A stretch of DNA of 64,000 nucleotides from Enterococcus lemanii (GCF_016909125.1 NZ_JAFBFD010000001.1:1-64000); one strand, 5' to 3'; shown: positions 24,062 to 32,955, counted from the stretch's first letter. Translations and numbers: made by a program. The notes: generated from the letters alone by a model not told the origin.

Positions 24062-24417
24062 TCCTCACTGAGTACATTTCTTTTTGCACCCTTGTAAAGG
24101 GCATTCATTATTGCCTCTTTGTACTCTGCCAAATCAATCGGGCTTGTGAGAATTTCCACCTCATCTTCTGTTAGTAATTCCTTCGGTGCATCCTTGTGCT
24201 TGATGTTATAGACAAGGGTACTTTGATTGGCCAGTAAGGTAATCAGCCACACAATCTCTGAAAGTGCCATCTCGACATTCTCAGACTTCATTAGCTTATC
24301 GCCTAGGTTTTCAAGACCGCCATAGCGTCCTGCGATTTCCTTTGTTGCCTTTGTAGTAAGTAGTAGCACATATTCATCGCCACCAATACGAATGCTTGCT
24401 GTTCGTTCGTTATCCAT
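24034..24417 (-). CDS. Tail assembly chaperone, G-part
   Basis: 127 residues (MDNERTASIRIGGDEYVLLLTTKATKEIAGRYGGLENLG...). The N-terminal half is the conserved beta-alpha start of small siphovirus tail chaperones. The helical end NALYKGAKRNVLSEESPKNAVAP leads into the slippery site CCA AAA AAC. Most ribosomes stop at TAA 24034-24036; a fraction should shift by -1 to make the G-T fusion. It lies between the major tail protein and tape measure genes. Confidence 0.85.
   Translation of the reverse strand: MDNERTASIRIGGDEYVLLLTTKATKEIAGRYGGLENLGDKLMKSENVEMALSEIVWLITLLANQSTLVYNIKHKDAPKELLTEDEVEILTSPIDLAEYKEAIMNALYKGAKRNVLSEESPKNAVAP
24049..24055 (-). promoter_or_regulatory. Programmed -1 frameshift slippery heptamer
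   Basis: A AAA AAC in the chaperone frame (codons CCA AAA AAC). It is a canonical slippery heptamer, and the -1 frame is open for about 65 codons beyond it while the zero frame ends 4 codons later. Confidence 0.8.
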
Positions 24418-24430
24418 GAATTATCCCTCC

Positions 24431-25015
24431 TTATACTGTGTAATCCGGTTCATAGACTTCTGTATACCAACTGCTGATAACCGATGCCGGTACATCCTTA
24501 TCGCCTTCGGTCACTTCCGCTTTCCACGGATGTTTACCGCTTGTATCCGGCTTGTTTCTTCGGAGAACCGTACCTTCAATTGTTGGTGTTGAGAATGTAA
24601 TACTGTCACCTTTTGTTGCTAGGTTTGTCGCAGGAATACCGAATTTCACTCGATAGAGCCAATAGTATTTATACTTGCCATTGGATTTCTTTGCTCTAAA
24701 ACCAACAGCCACAGGATCCCCGCCATCTTCACTGTTAGAAACCACAACGTTGTTTTTATCAACCGTGACACCGGTTAAGGCGGCTGCAGTAGTCGAGCCA
24801 ATATCATCTACTCCAAGAGAGATAGTGCCATTCTTAAATTCTTTGACGATTTCTGCCGCACCATCATCTGCATAGAGGGTTGCCTCTGCCAGTTCAACAG
24901 ATAGCTCTGCTGAGATTGCTTTTGCCAGCTGAGTGGGTGTGCCATAGATTTCTTCGCCATTTTCATCATCTGTGATGGTCACATAATAAAGTTTATCCAG
25001 ACCAATTGTTGCCAT
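24431..25015 (-). CDS. Major tail tube protein
   Basis: 194 residues. MATIGLDKLYYVTITDDENGEEIYG, AISAELSVELAEATLYADDG, TISLGVDDIGSTTAAALTG and VGFRAKKSNGKYKYYWLYRVKF form the beta-sandwich pattern of phi13-type major tail proteins. It polymerises into the tail tube. The gene lies between the tail terminator-type gene and the tail chaperone gene, the standard siphovirus order. Confidence 0.9.
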   Translation of the reverse strand: MATIGLDKLYYVTITDDENGEEIYGTPTQLAKAISAELSVELAEATLYADDGAAEIVKEFKNGTISLGVDDIGSTTAAALTGVTVDKNNVVVSNSEDGGDPVAVGFRAKKSNGKYKYYWLYRVKFGIPATNLATKGDSITFSTPTIEGTVLRRNKPDTSGKHPWKAEVTEGDKDVPASVISSWYTEVYEPDYTV

Positions 25016-25017
25016 TT

Positions 25018-25362
25018 TTAATTACCTCCTATTTCATAATGTTTGGCTACATCCACGTTGTAGTGGTAATAGCCCGTATCATCTTCAAAGCCGATGTAGC
25101 TCCGTGCGGTTATGGTGAAACTGGAAGCCAACAATAACTGCACCACTTGATTTTTTAACGCTGTATAACTGCCTTTGCTATAAATTGAAATCCGTGCCTC
25201 TTGAACATCGATGCATGGTAGATTATCCGAATGAAGGTCAAAGCTATCGCTCATCGGAACAATCACCATGTACTTACCAGGGGCAGTATCCGAAAACACA
25301 CCTGTTTCTATTGGTACATCTAGTGATTCTAAAGCGACTTGTAAGTCTGCTAGAATGCTCAT
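25018..25362 (-). CDS. Tail terminator/completion-like protein (114 aa)
   Basis: 114 residues beginning SILADLQVALESLDVPIETG. The pattern ADLQVALE-...-P-x-E-x-G-x-F, then YMVIVPMSDSF and EARISIYSKGSYTALKNQVVQ, matches the short tail-terminator proteins between HK97-gp10-like and major tail genes. The stop overlaps nothing; the start overlaps the preceding gene by 4 bp. It probably caps the tail tube and joins it to the head. Confidence 0.78.
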   Translation of the reverse strand: MSILADLQVALESLDVPIETGVFSDTAPGKYMVIVPMSDSFDLHSDNLPCIDVQEARISIYSKGSYTALKNQVVQLLLASSFTITARSYIGFEDDTGYYHYNVDVAKHYEIGGN

Positions 25363-25790
25363 ATCTTTTTGACCTCCTCTTCAAAAGTGCTTTTCATTGT
25401 CGAGATACACTCAGACTTTGATGCACTTTTAGCTGGTTTCAAAAAAGGTTTTGCAGGCTGACCGTGTTTGCCGTATTCAAGGATATTTGCTAGTTTTGCA
25501 TTACTCTCTCCATCAGACCTTGGTTCAGAAAAACCTATTTTAATATTGTGGTTTCCGTTCCTATCTAGCCTGACTGAAGTGACACCGAGTGCCTTTTCTA
25601 ATTCACCCGTTGATCGTGATTCATGCTTTGTACCTTTACCGATTACAGCAGAAAGATTGCTCTTCGTTCGTTTGAAAACGACTTCGCCACCTGCTTTTAG
25701 CACCTTTTCGGCAACAGGGTCAAAGTCAGAGCCAAGATTTGAAATCTTGAGCAAAAAATCATCGGGCATCTTAATATCAACTTTTGCCAA
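25359..25790 (-). CDS. HK97 gp10-type head-tail joining protein
   Basis: 143 residues. MAKVDIKMPDDFLLKISNLGS, DPVAEKVLKAGGEVVFKRTKS and a C-terminal LEYGKHGQPAKPFLKPAKSAS (the conserved EYGxxxQPAxPFLxPA motif of the gp10 family) identify it. It overlaps the previous gene by 14 bp and the next by 4 bp. It helps to join head and tail. Confidence 0.9.
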   Translation of the reverse strand: MAKVDIKMPDDFLLKISNLGSDFDPVAEKVLKAGGEVVFKRTKSNLSAVIGKGTKHESRSTGELEKALGVTSVRLDRNGNHNIKIGFSEPRSDGESNAKLANILEYGKHGQPAKPFLKPAKSASKSECISTMKSTFEEEVKKI

Positions 25791-26118
25791 TACTGCTCAC
25801 CACCTTCTTTGCCAAAACTTCTGTATACATACCTCGACCTTTTACGTTTTCTACCGAGGTAATATCAAAAAATTCTCCCTCACACTCAATAAAGTGTTCT
25901 GTAGTTACCACCACTCCAGGAATGGCACGAAATCTAAAGAGATCCGTAGCTTCAGAAAAAGCAGAGAGATTTGCCCATTTCTCACTGCCATGACGCCCTT
26001 CTCGATAAACTCGAACTGAGGCAAGCATGGTCTGTGATGTAGTGGCAAATCCCTCACTATCTTTCGTTGTTGTAATTGCTTTAATATCAGCAAATTTATT
26101 CATTTTTCCAAAACTCAT
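25777..26118 (-). CDS. Phage head closure protein (SPP1 gp16/HK97 gp8-like)
   Basis: 113 residues. The basic small beta-barrel pattern (ITTTKDSEGFATTSQTMLASVRVYRE, FRFRAIPGVVVTTEHFIECEG, FDITSVENVKGRGMYTEVLAKK) is that of head closure proteins. It lies between the head-tail connector and the gp10-like gene, as in other HK97-type siphoviruses. Confidence 0.85.
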   Translation of the reverse strand: MSFGKMNKFADIKAITTTKDSEGFATTSQTMLASVRVYREGRHGSEKWANLSAFSEATDLFRFRAIPGVVVTTEHFIECEGEFFDITSVENVKGRGMYTEVLAKKVVSSIGKS

Positions 26119-26121
26119 CTC

Positions 26122-26430
26122 TTACACCTTCCAATCCCGATCGAGTCTTAATAGTAGGTTGACCGTTTTCCAAACCTGCTGACCCGCCTGCACATTATCT
26201 GCAAAGAAGCCACCTGTACTGCCATCTCTGCTTTCATAAAAATGAGAGGAAAGCATAATAATGGCTTGCTCAGTAGTCGGTGGCATGGGGTGATCGGTGT
26301 AGTACTTTTCTGGTACATGCTGATAACTCTCGGCATAACTGACAGCAGCGGCGATGAACATCTCTAAGAGTTCGTCATCAGCTTCATGCTCTAAAATCAA
26401 ATTTGCCTTTACCTTTTGAATCAGTGTCAT
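26122..26430 (-). CDS. Head-tail connector protein (gp6-like)
   Basis: 102 residues. MTLIQKVKANLILEHEADDELLEM, IAAAVSYAESYQH and QAIIMLSSHFYESRDGST are the helical pattern of gp6/gp15-type connectors (QLAG family), with LLRLDRDWKV at the C-terminus. It assembles under the portal to complete the DNA channel. Confidence 0.9.
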   Translation of the reverse strand: MTLIQKVKANLILEHEADDELLEMFIAAAVSYAESYQHVPEKYYTDHPMPPTTEQAIIMLSSHFYESRDGSTGGFFADNVQAGQQVWKTVNLLLRLDRDWKV

Positions 26431-26452
26431 ACCGCTACTATCCTTTCTCTTT

Positions 26453-26677
26453 TTAATCAGCTTCTATGAGTCCGGCTGTTTTTAGCTTTGAAAGCAATGC
26501 ATTAAAATCAGCAACTAAACTCGTAATATCTTCTGCCACACTAGGTGCTTGGTTTTCTGCAGGAGTAAAAGAAGAAGGGAGACCTGTTACTGTTGCTCCC
26601 TCCTTAATCTCTAGCGTTCCACCGATAACGGTTTTGTCACCGCCTTGTTCGGTATAGTTTTTAGCTGAATAACTCAT
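26453..26677 (-). CDS. Head fibre-type protein (74 aa)
   Basis: 74 residues. SYSAKNYTEQGGDKTVIGGTL and EIKEGATVTGLPS make the parallel-beta start seen in phage head fibre proteins (YTxQGGxxxVIGGxLxxxxGAxVxGL), followed by a helical end EDITSLVADFNALLSKLKTAGL. It lies directly after the major capsid gene. Probably a decoration protein on the capsid. Confidence 0.85.
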   Translation of the reverse strand: MSYSAKNYTEQGGDKTVIGGTLEIKEGATVTGLPSSFTPAENQAPSVAEDITSLVADFNALLSKLKTAGLIEAD

Positions 26678-26689
26678 CGTGCCACCTCA

Positions 26690-27886
26690 CTAGGCTTTCT
26701 GCTGAAGAACCTTGATTGCTTCAGGTAGTACTAACTTGCCATCCACACGTTCTTTAGCTACAAAACCGACCATGCCATTACCTGCAAACAGCTCACGAAG
26801 TTCTGCAAAGGAACGAGAACCACGATCTCCAATGTTGTAGTAAGACAAATCGCCAAAGATAATGGTCTTAGCACCTGCCTCAATGGTAGGCATATAAGCA
26901 GATGTATAAACAGGATAGCCAAGTAGTTTATCTGGTTCACCTGCAACAAGAGCTGCTTGCCACATATAGGCTCCGTTCCCGTCCTTTAGTTTTCTAAGTG
27001 CCGCTATGGTCTGGTCATTTAAAATGAACACGGCATTTTTACGATAAGGACGCTTCAAGGAATACACAAGGTTAATCACTTCGTCAGCAGTAATCGCCGT
27101 TGCAGATGCTGCTGTTACACCGACTTCAGCACCACCACTTGCAGCCAGAATACCCAGTGGTTTCCCTGTACCATTACCATTAATAAAGGCATCTTCCTCG
27201 GCATTAGCCAGAGCCTTATAAAACTCCTCAATGATGTAGTTCTCCAGTTGGAAGGCATTGTCATAGAGCAGTTCCTCGGTAACCTTTACAGCTACATGAA
27301 GTTTGTGAGCATCCAGATTAATTTGAGAGAAGGTTGCATCACTAAAGGTCAGTGCCTCTCCCTCATCAATCCATGCAGCCGCAGGTTTTGTGGCCGCTAT
27401 ATTGATTTTTCGCTCACCAGATGTCGTAATGGTATGGCCTAACTTACGGATGATATTTTCGTCTTTCAGCCCATCAATCAGTCTCGTGTCATACTCTTCT
27501 GGAACCAGATATCCACCATCAGCATCAACACCTTCTTGCAGGACATTGGATACATTACGGAAGTTTGAACGAAGAGCTGAAAGCATTGCTGTCTTATAAG
27601 AATCAGCTGCTCGGCCAGTTTTAATTTCACTGTTATCCAGTCGACCATTCATCGGATTTTCAATGATTGGCTTGCTGACAGGTTTTTCAAGTTCAGCCTC
27701 GATTGCTTCACGTCTTTCCATGCGATGGATTTCATTCGTGAGTTCAGTGATCTCATCTTCCATGGTTTTGTAGGTTTTATCATCTTCTGCGGATAATGTG
27801 CCATTCTTGGTTTTATGAGTGTCCAAGAACCCATCCATCGTTTCAATAAGCTTTTTGCGTTTATTACGCATTTCTGTAATCGTCAT
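26690..27886 (-). CDS. Major capsid protein, HK97 fold
   Basis: 398 residues. A coiled-coil scaffold-like delta domain (about 1-105, MTITEMRNKRKKLIETMDGF...) is followed by the capsid domain starting near YKTAMLSALRSNFRNVSNVL, with GGYLVPEEYDTRLIDGLKDEN, KVTEELLYDNAFQLENYI, GNGTGKPLGIL and the C-terminal FGDLSYYNIGDRGS. The delta domain is expected to be cut off by the ClpP-like protease encoded just upstream. Confidence 0.94.
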   Translation of the reverse strand: MTITEMRNKRKKLIETMDGFLDTHKTKNGTLSAEDDKTYKTMEDEITELTNEIHRMERREAIEAELEKPVSKPIIENPMNGRLDNSEIKTGRAADSYKTAMLSALRSNFRNVSNVLQEGVDADGGYLVPEEYDTRLIDGLKDENIIRKLGHTITTSGERKINIAATKPAAAWIDEGEALTFSDATFSQINLDAHKLHVAVKVTEELLYDNAFQLENYIIEEFYKALANAEEDAFINGNGTGKPLGILAASGGAEVGVTAASATAITADEVINLVYSLKRPYRKNAVFILNDQTIAALRKLKDGNGAYMWQAALVAGEPDKLLGYPVYTSAYMPTIEAGAKTIIFGDLSYYNIGDRGSRSFAELRELFAGNGMVGFVAKERVDGKLVLPEAIKVLQQKA

Positions 27887-27902
27887 AGTAAAATTCCTCC
27901 AT

Positions 27903-28634
27903 TTACATATATTTTTTGATAATTAAAAGACGCTCCTTGAGTTCATCAATTGAGCGCCCTTGGGGTTTGGCAGATTCCTCCGCCTGAATTGGTTTATTCT
28001 TTTCTGCCATTTTGTTAAGTAGGTTAGTTGCCACTGCTTTTCTAGAAAACGCATAGGCAGAAAAAGTGGGTTCGGATTGTTTCTCATCCTTTAGCACATC
28101 GTCTGCAAAGCCAAGTTCTATGGCTTTGTTGGCATTCATCCAGGTTTCAGCATCCATCAGATGAGATAGTTTGATGCGAGATACTCCAGTCTTAATCTCA
28201 TAGGCATTAATAATGCTTTCTTTCACCTCATCTAACATCTCAATCGCTCGTTTCATGTCTTCATGATCGCCCATCGTGATGGTTGCCGGGTTATGAATCA
28301 TCATGAGTGCTGTCGGAGCCATCAATACCTTTGTTCCTGCCATGGCAATGACAGAAGCGGCTGATGCTGCAATCCCATCAATCTTGACGGTTACCTCATC
28401 TGGATAATCCATCAACATGGTATAAATCTGACTTGCGGCAATGCAATCTCCACCCGGTGAGTTAATCCATAAGGTGATGGGTCCTTTTCCGCTAAAGAGT
28501 TCATTTCTAAACATCTGCGGGGTCACATCATCATCAAACCAGCTTTCTTCAGCGATTGTTCCATAAAGCTCAAGAACTCGTTCTTCTTGTTCGCTTGCTT
28601 GGTTCTTCCATCGCCAAAATATCTTGTTCTTCAT
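27903..28634 (-). CDS. Prohead protease, ClpP/S14 family
   Basis: 243 residues from ATG 28634 (MKNKIFWRWKNQASEQEERVL), with AAAGGAGGAAGACTTGG ahead; an upstream extension is in the portal gene and is not used. The motifs INSPGGDCIAASQIYTML (oxyanion loop), GIAASAASVIAMAG (catalytic Ser) and MMIHNPATITMGDHEDM (catalytic His) show an active ClpP-type serine protease. It overlaps the portal gene by about 65 bp. It matures the prohead by trimming the major capsid protein. Confidence 0.92.
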   Translation of the reverse strand: MKNKIFWRWKNQASEQEERVLELYGTIAEESWFDDDVTPQMFRNELFSGKGPITLWINSPGGDCIAASQIYTMLMDYPDEVTVKIDGIAASAASVIAMAGTKVLMAPTALMMIHNPATITMGDHEDMKRAIEMLDEVKESIINAYEIKTGVSRIKLSHLMDAETWMNANKAIELGFADDVLKDEKQSEPTFSAYAFSRKAVATNLLNKMAEKNKPIQAEESAKPQGRSIDELKERLLIIKKYM

Positions 28635-29898
28635 CCAAGTCTTCCTCCTTTCCATCCTCGTTTGTATTTGCGAATGCACCTGCCTTTGTAAGAGGGAGCA
28701 TATTCCCGTTGACAAGGTACATGTCACCGCCGTCCTCTGCAGGAATACGGTCTAGGTTTTCAAGTTCCCTAATATCATTTGCACTCATCCAACCGTTCTG
28801 CCTTGCTGTGGCATACCCGCTCATGCGACTAACATAATCCCCTCTAAGCAGACCTTCTACATTGAATCTAAAGAAGTATTTTTTCTTTTCTTCCGGTGTA
28901 AAAAGGGTGCGTGCTAGGGTTTGCTCCCAACGCACTACCCACGGGTCTAAGGTGTATTTCACAAACTCAAGGGATTGTTGCTCAATATTTGAAAAGCTCG
29001 ATTTTTCAAGGTCGCCTACCATGTGGGGAGGGACTCTAAAAATCCGAGCAATTTCATTTATTTGAAATTTCCTTGTTTCAAGGAATTGTGCTTGTTCTGG
29101 TGAGATAGAAATCGGTGTATATTTCATCCCTTCTTCAAGCACAGCTATTTTATTGGAATTGGCACTGCCACCAAATTGTGACTGCCAAGCCTCTCTGACT
29201 TTCCCAGGTTCTTTAATCGTTCCCGGATGCTCCAACACACCACTTGGAGCCGCACCGTTAGCAAAGAACTTGGCTCCATATTCCTCTGTTGCAATGGCTA
29301 GACCAATCGCATTTTTAGCCATCGCAATCGGGGAGTAGCCAACCAGTCCATCAAACCCGAGTCCGGGAATATGAAGTATATCGGAGGTACTAAGTTTTAC
29401 TGTCATTCCCTTCGTACTGTTCACATCATCTGCACCTCTGGTATATAAGTAATAGAGCTGCCCACTCTCATCTCGGTGGACGGACATCCGATTTGGCATC
29501 AAGGGGTAGAGTCCTACAACTTCACCTTTGCCATTGCGAATAATCTGCGCATAACAATTCCCCCATAATAAAAGATGAGTCATCATTGTTTCTCGAAACA
29601 CAAAAGAACTCATCTCAGGATTTGGTTCATCATGCAAAAGTTTATACAAGGAATGGTCAATTGCTTTTTCCTTGCCACCATCATCTGTATAACGATAAAG
29701 GTGCAGTGGAAGCCCTGCTACTGCTTCAGCTAATATCCGAACACAAGAGTATACGGCCGTCATTTGAAGTGCCGACCGCTCGGTCACTGTTTTACCTGCT
29801 GTGCTTGAACCCATTAAAAAGGTATAGTTGGAACTCACAGCTCTGTCAGTAGGCTTATCTCTTGCCTTGAAAATGGATGATAAAAATCCCAAAACCAA
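28570..29898 (-). CDS. Phage portal protein, HK97 family
   Basis: 442 residues. SALQMTAVYSCVRILAEAVA, LPLHLYRYTDDGG, HLLLWGNCYAQIIRNGKGEV, YTRGADDVN, SDILHIPGLGFDGLVGYSPI and FRVPPHMVGDLEKSSFSNIEQQ are hallmark segments of HK97-type portals. It forms the dodecameric DNA gate at the capsid vertex. A fragment of a divergent homologue lies at 660-842. Confidence 0.95.
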   Translation of the reverse strand: MVLGFLSSIFKARDKPTDRAVSSNYTFLMGSSTAGKTVTERSALQMTAVYSCVRILAEAVAGLPLHLYRYTDDGGKEKAIDHSLYKLLHDEPNPEMSSFVFRETMMTHLLLWGNCYAQIIRNGKGEVVGLYPLMPNRMSVHRDESGQLYYLYTRGADDVNSTKGMTVKLSTSDILHIPGLGFDGLVGYSPIAMAKNAIGLAIATEEYGAKFFANGAAPSGVLEHPGTIKEPGKVREAWQSQFGGSANSNKIAVLEEGMKYTPISISPEQAQFLETRKFQINEIARIFRVPPHMVGDLEKSSFSNIEQQSLEFVKYTLDPWVVRWEQTLARTLFTPEEKKKYFFRFNVEGLLRGDYVSRMSGYATARQNGWMSANDIRELENLDRIPAEDGGDMYLVNGNMLPLTKAGAFANTNEDGKEEDLDEEQDILAMEEPSKRTRRTSS

Positions 29899-29907
29899 TC
29901 ACCTCCC

Positions 29908-31518
29908 TCATATAAAGAGAATGCCTCGGTTGTCATAAACCGAAGCACTCGTATCATTGCCACAACGAATCGCTCGATCAAGAGCCATAATCGTTGCCAC
30001 TGCACCATCAATCTTTTCTGATGATTTTTCCTTGTCCGGCTTGATGTTGCCTGCCGGGTCTGTTCGAACAAAAATGTTATCCATCATCCAACGAAGCACA
30101 GGATGCCCGCCATGAGCAACCTTTTCTTCTAGCGTTAGTTTCATCAGTTCTTTAGTCGGTGGACTCATATCCTTAAATCCTTGACCAAAGGGGACTACAG
30201 TAAAACCCATGCCTTCGAGGTTTTGCACCATCTGCACGGCTCCCCAACGGTCAAAGGCAATTTCACGAATGTTGTACTTCTCGCCTAGTTCTTCGATGAA
30301 CTTCTCAATAAAACCGTAATGGACTACATTGCCTTCGGTTGTTTTAAGGTGATCCTGCTTTTCCCAGACATCATAGGGAACATGGTCACGGTTGACCCTG
30401 GCACTTAGAGTTTCTTCTGGCAGCCAAAAGTAGGGAAGAATGATGTATTTATCATCCTCATCTAGGGGAGGAAACACCAATACAAAGGCAGTAATATCAA
30501 TGGAGCTAGAAAGGTCTAGTCCGCCATAGCATACCCTTCCAAGTAAATCCTCTTCATTTACAGCAAAGGCGCATTTATCCCATTTATCCATTGGCATCCA
30601 GAGAACCGCTTGTTTGACCCACTGATTAAGCCTTAGCTGTCTAAAGGCATTCTCTTCTGCAGGGTTTTGCTTGGCTGATTCACAAGCGGCTTTTACCTTA
30701 TCAATCCCTACCGTTATGCCAAGGCTTGGATTCGCTTTTTTCCACACCTTCGGATCTGTCCAATCATCTGACTCATCTGCTCCATAAATAACCGGATAAA
30801 AAGTAGGGTCAATCTTTCTTTTCTCCATGAGGTCTTTGGCTTTCTGATGGGTTTCATAGCAGATTGATTTTGTATCAGATCCTGCCGTGGTGATCAGAAA
30901 ATAAAGAGGCTGCGTTCTGGCATCACCAGAACCTTTGGTCATGACATCAAAGAGTTTTCTGTTGGGCTGCGTATGCAACTCATCAAAAACAACACCATGA
31001 ATATTAAAACCATGCTTTGAATAAGCCTCTGCTGAAAGCACTTGATAAAAACTATTAGTCGGTTGGAAAATAATCCGCTTTGTTGCCGATAAGATTTTAA
31101 CTCGTTTACTTAGAGCCGGGCTCATACGTACCATATCAGCAGCCACTTCAAATACGATGGACGCCTGTTGCCTGTCTGCAGCGCATCCATAAACCTCGGC
31201 TCGCTCTTCACCATCACCACATGTAAGTAACAAGGCTACGGCAGCAGCTAATTCTGATTTTCCCATTTTCTTTGGAATCTCAATATAAGCCGTATTAAAT
31301 TGCCTGTAGCCATCTGGTTTCAGTGTTCCAAACAAATCCCTGATAATCTGCTCTTGCCAATCAATCAGTTCAAAGGGCTTTCCTGACCATTTCCCCTTGG
31401 TATGACTTAAGCATTCGATAAAGTTGACCGCATAATCTGCAGCATCTTTATCGTAAATAGAGTCCTTTGCCATAAAAGGAGTCGGTTTATATTTCTTAAA
31501 TTTTCTGATTGCGGTCAC
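29908..31518 (-). CDS. Terminase large subunit
   Basis: 536 residues. Terminase_1 family with Walker A EIPKKMGKSELAAAVA (Lys87), the arginine-rich YGCAADRQQASIVF segment, Walker B-like VVFDELHT, ATPase coupling motif TTAGSD, and a nuclease domain with GGLDLSSSIDITAFVL (Asp) and AFDRWGAVQMVQNLEG. It pumps and cuts phage DNA. Typically the start is MTAIRKFKKYKPTPFM. It stands between small conserved genes and the portal gene. Confidence 0.95.
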   Translation of the reverse strand: MTAIRKFKKYKPTPFMAKDSIYDKDAADYAVNFIECLSHTKGKWSGKPFELIDWQEQIIRDLFGTLKPDGYRQFNTAYIEIPKKMGKSELAAAVALLLTCGDGEERAEVYGCAADRQQASIVFEVAADMVRMSPALSKRVKILSATKRIIFQPTNSFYQVLSAEAYSKHGFNIHGVVFDELHTQPNRKLFDVMTKGSGDARTQPLYFLITTAGSDTKSICYETHQKAKDLMEKRKIDPTFYPVIYGADESDDWTDPKVWKKANPSLGITVGIDKVKAACESAKQNPAEENAFRQLRLNQWVKQAVLWMPMDKWDKCAFAVNEEDLLGRVCYGGLDLSSSIDITAFVLVFPPLDEDDKYIILPYFWLPEETLSARVNRDHVPYDVWEKQDHLKTTEGNVVHYGFIEKFIEELGEKYNIREIAFDRWGAVQMVQNLEGMGFTVVPFGQGFKDMSPPTKELMKLTLEEKVAHGGHPVLRWMMDNIFVRTDPAGNIKPDKEKSSEKIDGAVATIMALDRAIRCGNDTSASVYDNRGILFI

Positions 31519-31621
31519 CCCTCTTCAAAATGAGCATAAAAATAGACCCGCATCAAGCAAGCCTTATTACTCTTTCTATACGAGAAACAGAGCCAATGTT
31601 GGCACTGTCCTCTGTTGCTAT

Positions 31622-31846
31622 TTAGTTGTGTTCTAATAATAAGATTGCAAGCGCAATTTCTGTATCCTCATCCACAGGTTCAATGTCCCAGCCTCGGTCA
31701 TAATTTGCAATAAACTCTTCTTTGCGCTTAAGCATCAGCTTTGAGATGCGCCCCTTGTCAATGCCAAATTCCGAACTTTTCTCATAGCACTTTACCCAAT
31801 AATGGATGATGCTGTCATGAACTTTAATGCTACCTTCTTTCCACAC
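31622..31846 (-). CDS. Small conserved phage protein (74 aa)
   Basis: 74 residues (MWKEGSIKVHDSIIHYWVKCYE...GIDKGRISKLMLKRKEEFIANYDRGW...). It is highly charged with no membrane segment. It follows the DUF4314 and DUF5049 genes in tight order, a trio seen upstream of large terminase genes in related phages. Function unknown. Confidence 0.75.
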   Translation of the reverse strand: MWKEGSIKVHDSIIHYWVKCYEKSSEFGIDKGRISKLMLKRKEEFIANYDRGWDIEPVDEDTEIALAILLLEHN

Positions 31847-31850
31847 GGTT

Positions 31851-32030
31851 TTATTCCTCCTTGCCTGTCAGAATGAATCTGGAATAGGCCCCCACGTTAT
31901 CTGCAAGGTAAACAAGTAGCTCGTCATATCCTTCCCTCAGAGCGATTTCCTGTACTTTTCGCACATCAAACATATTGGTTTCACCGGTATCTCGAATGGC
32001 AAGAATCTGCTCTTTTATCTTACTTGTCAT
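31851..32030 (-). CDS. DUF5049 small phage protein (59 aa)
   Basis: 59 residues from ATG 32030 (MTSKIKEQILAIRDTGETNMFD), with GCAGGAGGGTTGAAG ahead. The pattern ILAIRDTGETNMFDVRKVQ, then AYSRFILTGKEE, matches DUF5049, a family of short phage proteins. It overlaps the previous gene by 11 bp. Role unknown. Confidence 0.8.
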   Translation of the reverse strand: MTSKIKEQILAIRDTGETNMFDVRKVQEIALREGYDELLVYLADNVGAYSRFILTGKEE

Positions 32031-32250
32031 CTTCAACCCTCCTGCAAAGGTCTTCTCCAAAGACTACGGATAAATTGGAGCCTGTATCCCAAGACACCAT
32101 TATGGAGCCGATGTCATCAACACCTATGACTGTTCCTTTTGTGCCAATCATTGGAGCTTGAATATCATCCATTCTTAGTAATTCTACTCGGCAGCCTACA
32201 GGGTACTTCTCACGAAGATTTTGTAACCGTTCTTTACTAATTATCCTCAT
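32020..32250 (-). CDS. DUF4314 small phage protein (76 aa)
   Basis: 76 residues. LREKYPVGCRVELLRMDDIQ, APMIGTKGTVIGVDDIGSIM and VSWDTGSNLSVVFGEDLCR form a small SH3-like beta barrel known as DUF4314. Found near terminase genes in phages of Firmicutes. Function unknown. Confidence 0.85.
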   Translation of the reverse strand: MRIISKERLQNLREKYPVGCRVELLRMDDIQAPMIGTKGTVIGVDDIGSIMVSWDTGSNLSVVFGEDLCRRVEDDK

Positions 32251-32926
32251 TTTTTGCTCCTCCTTTAAATGCCGATGAACCTGTCAGGTTTCTAAGCAGT
32301 ATTTTTCGCTCATCTTTATAGTCTTTTCCAATAAAGCCAAGGCGGAGTAAAAAGCATCTGAAGGCGTATTTTTCATTTTCTACTTCTTTCTCTTTCACCG
32401 TGATGCGTTTCTGATTTATCGCCATCTCTGATAAGGCTGAAATGAAGTGGGTATATGCTTTAATCTCTTCTGGTGTTGGTAACTCTTCAAACCAAGGAAA
32501 TGAAACTTCATCTTCAGAAATTTCAATCGGCAATTCTTCTACATCAAGTGCATGACGAATTAGTTCTCCTTTTGCCTCAACAAGTGCTTGTAAGTTTTCA
32601 AGTGCGCCTTCAGAAAAGTTGCTCCTTGGCATGGAAACTGTAAGGCCAAACTCCTCGCTGTCTGCCGTTTGTCTGCCCTCTGTGGCGCTTATCTCTTCCT
32701 CAGCAATAAAACCCTCGCTGGCTAAATGTCCTGCCACACGTTCGATTTCTTCGCTGTTTACCTTGTCACTGAGTTCAAGGTTTCCATTCTTGTCGATGGT
32801 AAAGTCACCTACCTCATATGCCATACTAGGCATTCCTAGGTACTTTGCTTTAACTCCTATGAGATTACTAAGGGCTGCGACTAGCCTTTTTCTTTCTGCT
32901 CCTGTTACGTTATAGTTAATGACCAT
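32237..32926 (-). CDS. Phage protein of the 'virulence-related' annotated family (229 aa)
   Basis: 229 residues from ATG 32926 (MVINYNVTGAERKRLVAALS), with AAAGGAGGTTTTGTAC ahead; earlier starts lie in element B. It begins with NVTGAERKRLVAALSNLIGVKAKYLGMPSM and continues with an acidic middle and SFPWFEELPTPEEIKAYTHFI, then a helical basic end AFRCFLLRLGFIGKDYKDERK. Homologues are often labelled virulence protein without evidence. It is the first gene after repeat element B. Function unknown. Confidence 0.8.
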   Translation of the reverse strand: MVINYNVTGAERKRLVAALSNLIGVKAKYLGMPSMAYEVGDFTIDKNGNLELSDKVNSEEIERVAGHLASEGFIAEEEISATEGRQTADSEEFGLTVSMPRSNFSEGALENLQALVEAKGELIRHALDVEELPIEISEDEVSFPWFEELPTPEEIKAYTHFISALSEMAINQKRITVKEKEVENEKYAFRCFLLRLGFIGKDYKDERKILLRNLTGSSAFKGGAKNEDN

Positions 32927-32955
32927 GTACAAAACCTCCTTTTGTTTTGGTATGT

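Noticed and set aside
25468-26019. A 183-codon plus-strand open frame across the head-tail genes
   Set aside because: It lies opposite well-supported head closure and gp10-like genes and has no family features; it is a shadow.
31622-32250. The three tiny genes before the large terminase as a toxin-antitoxin set
   Set aside because: Two match DUF4314 and DUF5049, which are common small phage genes in this position, and no toxin motif is seen.
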